This document shows, one piece after another, positions 20,733-20,819 of a DNA stretch of 20,819 bases. Source of the stretch: Chloroflexota bacterium (lineage in GTDB: Bacteria; Chloroflexota; Dehalococcoidia; Lucifugimonadales; UBA3495). The notes under the pieces are model-generated. The model did not search any database, was not told the origin of the DNA, and saw only the letters and a list, made by a program, of their open reading frames with translations. Position 1 is the first letter of the stretch. The number at the start of each line of letters is the position of its first letter. A program made the position numbers and the translations under genes. Location: positions 1 to 20,819 of the forward strand of contig JADFPM010000014.1 of NCBI GenBank assembly GCA_022562335.1. Direction: 5' to 3'.

Positions 20733-20819
20733 TTGAGGCTTAAAGGCGCGGAGATCATGTGTGAAACCCTGCTTCAGTTGGGTGTAGATGTCATTTTCGG
20801 ACACCCCGGCGGAGCCATC
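20733..20819 (+). CDS. ilvB: Acetolactate synthase large subunit, 3'-truncated by window edge
   Basis: First common enzyme of isoleucine/valine/leucine synthesis; condenses pyruvate with pyruvate or 2-oxobutyrate using TPP. Only 29 codons are visible: [20 protein letters not shown] followed by IFGHPGGAI, which is the conserved N-terminus of the TPP-binding domain (L-x-x-x-G-V-x-x-x-F-G-x-P-G-G-A). The start is TTG at 20733-20735 with GGGAGG 5 nt upstream; no ATG fits better. It sits 102 nt after the T-box terminator, so expression should rise when the sensed tRNA is uncharged. Other TPP enzymes share this motif, but the T-box context favours IlvB. Confidence 0.85.
   Translation, partial: MRLKGAEIMCETLLQLGVDVIFGHPGGAI

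Noticed and set aside
20551..20736. Small plus-strand ORF inside the T-box leader
   Set aside because: It runs through the antiterminator and terminator stems, has no SD and no family likeness.
1..20819. tRNA, rRNA, tmRNA, CRISPR array or IS element
   Set aside because: I looked for T-arm-like GGTTCGA motifs, regularly spaced direct repeats and transposase motifs on both strands and found none that held up.

Overview
The window looks like a chromosomal segment (roughly 58-60% GC by eye) from a Chloroflexota bacterium of the Dehalococcoidia/SAR202 type. This assignment is an inference. It rests on a single-chain AccD-AccA carboxyltransferase, a GreA with an extra N-terminal domain, neighbouring PuuE-like deacetylases and amidohydrolase-like genes, frequent TTG/GTG starts, and a Gram-positive-style T-box. 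I see no plasmid, phage, IS or CRISPR signature.

Layout. 1-1128: 3' part of leuA (+). A perfect hairpin separates it from a convergent metallo-beta-lactamase (MBL) exonuclease-like gene (1201-2196, -). 2443-2907: a peroxiredoxin (+) whose peroxidatic residue is encoded by an in-frame UGA, followed at the right distance by a convincing bacterial SECIS hairpin, so it is a probable selenoprotein. 3004-3819: a GreA-type elongation factor (-) with an N-terminal integrase-SAM-like domain. 4176-6534: quinone oxidoreductase, a stand-alone DUF59/MIP18 protein and an Mrp-like ATPase without the usual CPxC motif (+). 6565-8415: the AccD-AccA fusion (-).

8687-12017 is a hydrolase neighbourhood (+): a GatC-like small protein, the first ~20 codons of an amidase that then breaks off, two PuuE-like polysaccharide-deacetylase-family proteins and a DUF6282-like amidohydrolase. 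12073-12883 (-) is a VapBC-type toxin-antitoxin pair whose antitoxin carries an N-terminal zinc ribbon. 13008-16446 (-) is a tight operon: CorC-like membrane CBS protein, histidine phosphatase, TilS. tsaD (16658-17731, +) is transcribed divergently from it and overlaps tail-to-tail with a small two-helix membrane protein (-).

18744-20267 (+) is an unusual chimera: an AhpD/carboxymuconolactone-decarboxylase-like domain lacking its second active-site cysteine, a long acidic Pro-rich linker, and the winged-helix-like domain normally found at the C-terminus of P4/D5-type phage primases. The window closes with a T-box leader, probably reading isoleucine tRNA, and the first 29 codons of ilvB.

Functional threads: branched-chain amino acid synthesis at both ends (leuA, T-box-ilvB), translation fidelity (tilS, tsaD), Fe-S assembly (sufT-like plus mrp-like), fatty-acid initiation (accDA), redox defence (Sec-peroxiredoxin, AhpD-like chimera) and a partly decayed amide-hydrolase cassette. 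The best candidates for something undescribed are the Sec-peroxiredoxin, the AhpD-like/primase-domain chimera, the GreA with a recombinase-like arm and the zinc-ribbon antitoxin.
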